Shown here: piece by piece, positions 60,595 through 64,000 of the stretch | Numbering within the stretch: position 1 is the first letter of the stretch | Layout: each line of letters begins with the position of its first letter | Assembly: GCA_032229975.1 (NCBI GenBank) | Contig: JAVXVG010000009.1 | Coordinates: 1-64,000, forward strand | DNA from: JAIVGV01 sp032229975 | GTDB lineage: Bacteria; Acidobacteriota; Blastocatellia; Pyrinomonadales; Pyrinomonadaceae | Reading direction: 5' to 3' | Length of the DNA stretch: 64,000 nt | Position numbers and translations under genes: made by a program | The notes under the pieces: model-generated | What the model was told of the DNA's origin: nothing | Database searches by the model: none | What the model saw: the letters and a program-made list of their open reading frames with translations, nothing else

Positions 60595-60630
60595 AAAAAA
60601 CCCGTTGCATACGCGAGTGTATGCAACGGG
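60595..60630 (-). terminator. Rho-independent terminator of gyrB
   Basis: A perfect 12-bp stem (60601-60612 with 60619-60630) closes a 6-base loop; on the minus strand it is followed by six T residues. It lies 38 bases after the gyrB stop codon. Confidence 0.93.
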
Positions 60631-60667
60631 CAAGATTTCACAGGAGGAAGTGTTTGTACTCTCCTCG

Positions 60668-63115
60668 TCAGATGTCGAGATTTTTAACGTCCAGCGCGTT
60701 GTCTTCGATGAACTTGCGACGCGGCTCGACGGCGTCGCCCATAAGCACTGTGAAGATTTGATCGGTCTCCACCGCGTCGTCGATTTTTACCTGAAGAAGC
60801 GTGCGCTTGTCGGGGTTCATGGTCGTCTCCCAGAGTTGTTCCGGATTCATCTCGCCCAGACCTTTGTAACGCTGGATCGTCAAGTCCTTCTTTGCGCCCG
60901 CGAGCACGCGCTCAAGTAGAGCATCGCGCGTCTCGATGTGCTGACTCGCGCCGTTCTCGCCGAGAGTGAAGGGTGCAGGCAGACTCTCATCGAGCGACTT
61001 GTGAAGCTCGACCGCCTTGTGGAACTCGACGTGGCTGGCGAGTTCCCAATCAAGCACAACCTTCGAGCCTCCGGCGGCGGTCGTCTCGATCTCCCAGAGA
61101 CCATGCTCCTCGTCGGTCGAAAGCTCTGTGCGATAGCCAGCCTTCGAGAGTTGCCCCTCAACGCGAGCCATCAACTCGCCCTTCGCGTCTCCGAAGACAC
61201 CGCGCAGGTTTATCTTCTCATGTTGACGCAGAACGCCTTTGCGCCCGGCGAAGGCATCGAGCACGACCGAGAGCAGTCGCTCGTCGCCGCTCAGACGCCG
61301 CACGAGTTTCTCGCAATAGCGCTTGTACTCGACCATCTGTTCGAGCAGACGAGCCAAGTCTTTCCCCTCCGTAACAGTTCCCGTCTCCTCCGACTTCACT
61401 TTGATCTCGCTTGTCGCCTGCCGCATCAGGTAGCGAACCAGTGAGCGTTCGTCCTTGATATACTCCTCACGCTTGCCGCGCTTTACTTTGAAGAGCGGCG
61501 GTTGTGCGATATAGACGTGACCGGACTCGACGAGTTCCGGCATCTGTCGATAGAAGAACGTCAGGAGCAGCGTGCGGATGTGCGAGCCATCCACGTCGGC
61601 GTCAGTCATGAAGATGATCTTGTGGTAGCGGAGCCTGCCGAGGTCAAAATCGTCTTTGCCGATGCCGGTTCCGAGTGCCACGATGAGCGTTTTGATCTCA
61701 GTATGACTGAGCATCTTGTCGAACCGAGCCTTCTCGACGTTCAAGATTTTGCCCTTGAGCGGCAGCACAGCCTGATTGCGACGGTCGCGTCCCTGCTTGG
61801 CACTGCCGCCTGCCGAATCGCCCTCCACAATGTAAAGCTCACACAGGGCAGGGTCACGTTCCTGACAGTCTGCGAGTTTGCCGGGCAACATGGTTGAGCC
61901 AATCACGCCCTTGCGGACGATCTCGCGCGCCTTGCGAGCCGCCTCGCGGGCGCGCGCGGCGTCAATCGCCTTGCCGACGATTTTACGTGCGACCGTAGGG
62001 TTCTGCTCGAAGTATTCGGACAGCCGCTCGTTCAAGAACGACTCGACCGCGCCCTTCACATCGGAGTTGAGCTTGCCTTTGGTCTGTCCCTCGAACTGAG
62101 GTTGGGGCAGCTTGACGGAGATGACCGCGACCAGACCCTCGCGCACGTCGTCGCCGGAGAGCGTGCCTTTGAAGTTCTTGGCGAGACCGGAACTTTGCGC
62201 GTAGGTGTTGATGGTGCGCGTGAAAGCGGAGCGGAAGCCTGAGAGATGCGTGCCGCCGTCAACTGTGTTGATGTTGTTGGCGAAGGAATAGACCTTCTCG
62301 TCGTAGGCATCGTTGTACTGGATGGCGACCTCGACGGAGAGAGCGTCGGCATTCTTCTCGAAGTAGATCGGCTTGTCGTGTAGCACCGACTTGTTTTTGT
62401 TGAGATGCTTGACGAACTCGGCGATGCCGCCTTTGTAATAAAACTCGTGTTTGCGCTCGGTCGCTTCACGCTCGTCAGTGATCGTGATGCGGATACCCTT
62501 ATTGAGGAATGCTTTCTCGCGAAGACGCTCGGAGAGGCGGTCGAAGCTGAAGACCGTCTCCGTGAATATCTGCATATCGGGCTTGAAGGTGACTTTGGTG
62601 CCGCGCTTGCGCGTCTTGCCCGTCTGCTCAAGTTTCATGACGGGAATGCCGCGCTTGTATTCTTGCTCGTAGGTCTTGCTATCGCGCCAGATTTCTAGTT
62701 GCAGCGTTTCCGATAGGAAGTTGACGCAGGAGACGCCGACACCGTGCAGACCGCCGGAGACTTTATAAGCGTTCGTATCGAACTTGCCGCCCGCGTGCAG
62801 CTTGGTCATGACGACCTCTGCGGCGGATTTCTTCTCCTGCTTGTGATAATCGACAGGGATGCCGCGACCGTTATCGATGACCGTGATCGAGTTGTCCATG
62901 TGGATAAAGACTTCGACCGTATCGCAGTAGCCCGCCAGTGCTTCGTCGATTGAGTTATCGACGACCTCATAAACAAGATGATGCAAACCTATATCGCCCG
63001 TCGAGCCGATGTACATCGCGGGGCGTTTGCGGACGGCGTCGCGCCCTTCGAGCACGGTGATCGTGTCCGCGTTGTAAGACGTATTTTTCGTGTTCGTAGT
63101 GATTGCCGATGACAA
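60668..63115 (-). CDS. gyrB: DNA gyrase subunit B
   Basis: The subunit carries the ATPase of the type II topoisomerase that supercoils DNA. The GHKL ATP site shows VVDNSIDEALAGYCD, DNGRGIPVD and VSGGLHGVGVSCVN; the transducer follows. The TOPRIM domain has LYIVEGDSAGGSAKQGRDR and the metal site MTDADVDGSHIRTL. An insert of about 170 residues lies after it, as in E. coli-type gyrases, which accounts for the 815-residue length. The C-terminus is QRYKGLGEMNPEQLWETTM. The start is a TTG with GAGGT 6 bases upstream. recF lies 72 bases upstream on the same strand. Confidence 0.98.
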   Translation of the reverse strand: MSSAITTNTKNTSYNADTITVLEGRDAVRKRPAMYIGSTGDIGLHHLVYEVVDNSIDEALAGYCDTVEVFIHMDNSITVIDNGRGIPVDYHKQEKKSAAEVVMTKLHAGGKFDTNAYKVSGGLHGVGVSCVNFLSETLQLEIWRDSKTYEQEYKRGIPVMKLEQTGKTRKRGTKVTFKPDMQIFTETVFSFDRLSERLREKAFLNKGIRITITDEREATERKHEFYYKGGIAEFVKHLNKNKSVLHDKPIYFEKNADALSVEVAIQYNDAYDEKVYSFANNINTVDGGTHLSGFRSAFTRTINTYAQSSGLAKNFKGTLSGDDVREGLVAVISVKLPQPQFEGQTKGKLNSDVKGAVESFLNERLSEYFEQNPTVARKIVGKAIDAARAREAARKAREIVRKGVIGSTMLPGKLADCQERDPALCELYIVEGDSAGGSAKQGRDRRNQAVLPLKGKILNVEKARFDKMLSHTEIKTLIVALGTGIGKDDFDLGRLRYHKIIFMTDADVDGSHIRTLLLTFFYRQMPELVESGHVYIAQPPLFKVKRGKREEYIKDERSLVRYLMRQATSEIKVKSEETGTVTEGKDLARLLEQMVEYKRYCEKLVRRLSGDERLLSVVLDAFAGRKGVLRQHEKINLRGVFGDAKGELMARVEGQLSKAGYRTELSTDEEHGLWEIETTAAGGSKVVLDWELASHVEFHKAVELHKSLDESLPAPFTLGENGASQHIETRDALLERVLAGAKKDLTIQRYKGLGEMNPEQLWETTMNPDKRTLLQVKIDDAVETDQIFTVLMGDAVEPRRKFIEDNALDVKNLDI

Positions 63116-63187
63116 AGTTTTACCTCTTTCTACTCGCTAACTTCGTGGGGCAGCTTGCGGGAGTAGCCGACTGAAAAGTTGCACTTT

Positions 63188-64000
63188 TTAGATGCCGGAA
63201 AGCCCTTTTGAGAGGGATGAAGTCTCGCGCGATTCAGAGTTGATTTCCGCAGCCGCGCCGCCCTTAACTTCAAACACTGTCGCGCGCGCAGCGTACTGCC
63301 CGGCGAGACTTTCTCTGGAGGTCGTGACGAAGGTCTGCGTGCGTCCTTCGAGATACTCAAGTAGGTGATTCACACGCCTTCCATCAAGCTCCGCATCAAC
63401 GTCGTCGAGCAGAAAAAGCGGATACTCACCATGCCACGAATGATACACGGAAATCGCCGCTAAGTCAAGTATTATCAATGCGCTACGCTGTTGGCCGGAA
63501 CTCCCGAATTGGCGTATATCGCGACCGTCGAAGAGGATTTCCAGATCGTCTCTGTGGGGACCAATAAGCGAGTAACCAGCGGAGATTTCCGCTTGCGCGC
63601 GGAAGCGCAAACGCTCGGAGATGAGTGCTTCATAGTCACCCAGATCACCCTTGCCTTCGAGTGAAGAAACGTAGCGGATAGTCACCTCTTCGCGTCCGAA
63701 GAGACGACCTTCGAGGGCTGTGTTCACACGCTCGATATAGTCGATCCGCGCGCGATGAATTTCTGCGCTCAAGGCGACGAGTTGTTCATTCCACGGCGTG
63801 AGGCGTTCGACCGTTTCACCGAAGCCGATCTCTGCGTCGGCGGCGTCTTGAAGGAGTCGATTTTTTTGTCGGATGACGCGCTGATAATCGGCGAGCGTCT
63901 GGACGTATGCGTGATGCATCGAGAGGACGCCGCGATCCAGAAACTTGCGTCGTGCTTCGGGCGCACCACGCACGACTTCCAATTCGTCCGCAGTAAATGA
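63188..64000 (-). CDS. recF: DNA replication and repair protein RecF, C-terminal part
   Basis: This is the SMC-like ATPase that loads RecA at gaps. The frame runs off the right edge of the window, so only the C-terminal 270 residues are present and the Walker A motif is missing. The visible motifs are the PEARRKFLDRGVLSMHHAYV region, the ABC signature FGSSGQQRSALIILDLA and Walker B LFLLDDVDAELDGRR, followed by the D-loop-adjacent TQTFVTTS. It is followed by gyrB, the common order dnaA-dnaN-recF-gyrB. The first residue shown is not the start. Confidence 0.95.
   Translation of the reverse strand, partial: SFTADELEVVRGAPEARRKFLDRGVLSMHHAYVQTLADYQRVIRQKNRLLQDAADAEIGFGETVERLTPWNEQLVALSAEIHRARIDYIERVNTALEGRLFGREEVTIRYVSSLEGKGDLGDYEALISERLRFRAQAEISAGYSLIGPHRDDLEILFDGRDIRQFGSSGQQRSALIILDLAAISVYHSWHGEYPLFLLDDVDAELDGRRVNHLLEYLEGRTQTFVTTSRESLAGQYAARATVFEVKGGAAAEINSESRETSSLSKGLSGI

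Noticed and set aside
60480..60761. Frame downstream of the small disordered protein
   Set aside because: It runs through the gyrB terminator and the end of gyrB on the opposite strand and has no domain.
1..64000. tRNA, rRNA, prophage or insertion-sequence genes
   Set aside because: I found no cloverleaf, rRNA-like stretch, transposase, integrase or phage structural motif by eye. A dedicated RNA search could still find a short RNA gene.

Overview
The window looks like chromosomal DNA from a high-GC Gram-negative bacterium, most likely Acidobacteriota and perhaps class Blastocatellia (inference). The signs are three very large Oar-type outer-membrane receptors with an N-terminal carboxypeptidase-regulatory-like domain, a secreted protein of the acidobacterial VWFA-related type, many Sec-exported proteins of unknown function, and strong GC bias at third codon positions. 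No rRNA, tRNA, CRISPR array, transposase or phage gene was recognised. RecF and GyrB sit at the right edge; in many bacteria these lie near dnaA/dnaN, so the origin may be beyond base 64000.

Layout. 86-8053: a secreted amidohydrolase, a probable methanethiol S-methyltransferase (mddA), and a minus-strand cluster of membrane protein, DUF4129, DUF4350 and MoxR ATPase. 8248-20855: an exported protein of unknown function, two Oar receptors (9085-13065 and 16008-19751), a VWFA-related exported protein between them, and a TPR protein that leads into the second receptor. 21077-32860: DUF512 protein, a single-domain response regulator, alanine dehydrogenase, an aldehyde dehydrogenase, an HtrA protease, an EamA transporter, a zinc alcohol dehydrogenase and a cytochrome c. 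32883-42879: a glutaredoxin-like protein, purF, purM and purN interspersed with a coiled-coil protein, a ComEC-like metallo-hydrolase and exported proteins, then a methyltransferase-like protein, tyrS and an RDD membrane protein. 42964-57100: S41 protease, thiolase, a third Oar receptor, small stress-type proteins (CsbD, glycine-zipper), HAD hydrolase, a membrane-anchored acyl-carrier-like protein, M20 peptidase, glycosyltransferase, SWIM zinc-finger protein and thioesterase. 57177-64000: geranylgeranyl-reductase-type flavoprotein, a LigB/MEMO-AMMECR1 fusion, a small disordered protein, gyrB and the C-terminal part of recF.

The most unusual non-coding signal is a set of at least twelve intergenic repeats. 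Most are built from degenerate 7-bp units in two inverted arms. The unit sequence differs between families, but the 7-bp period and the palindromic layout recur. They often fill the whole spacer between two genes and in several cases supply the stop codon of the neighbouring gene. A second group uses an 8-9 bp CACAGAG-type unit. They are described one by one and in the findings.

Regulatory signals that can be read directly include strong stem-loop/T-tract terminators after the Oar genes and gyrB, several sigma-70-like promoters (best: TTGACA-16-TCTAAT before the response regulator, and TTGACC-18-TATTTT before the exported helical protein at 29103), and several TTG starts, including that of gyrB.
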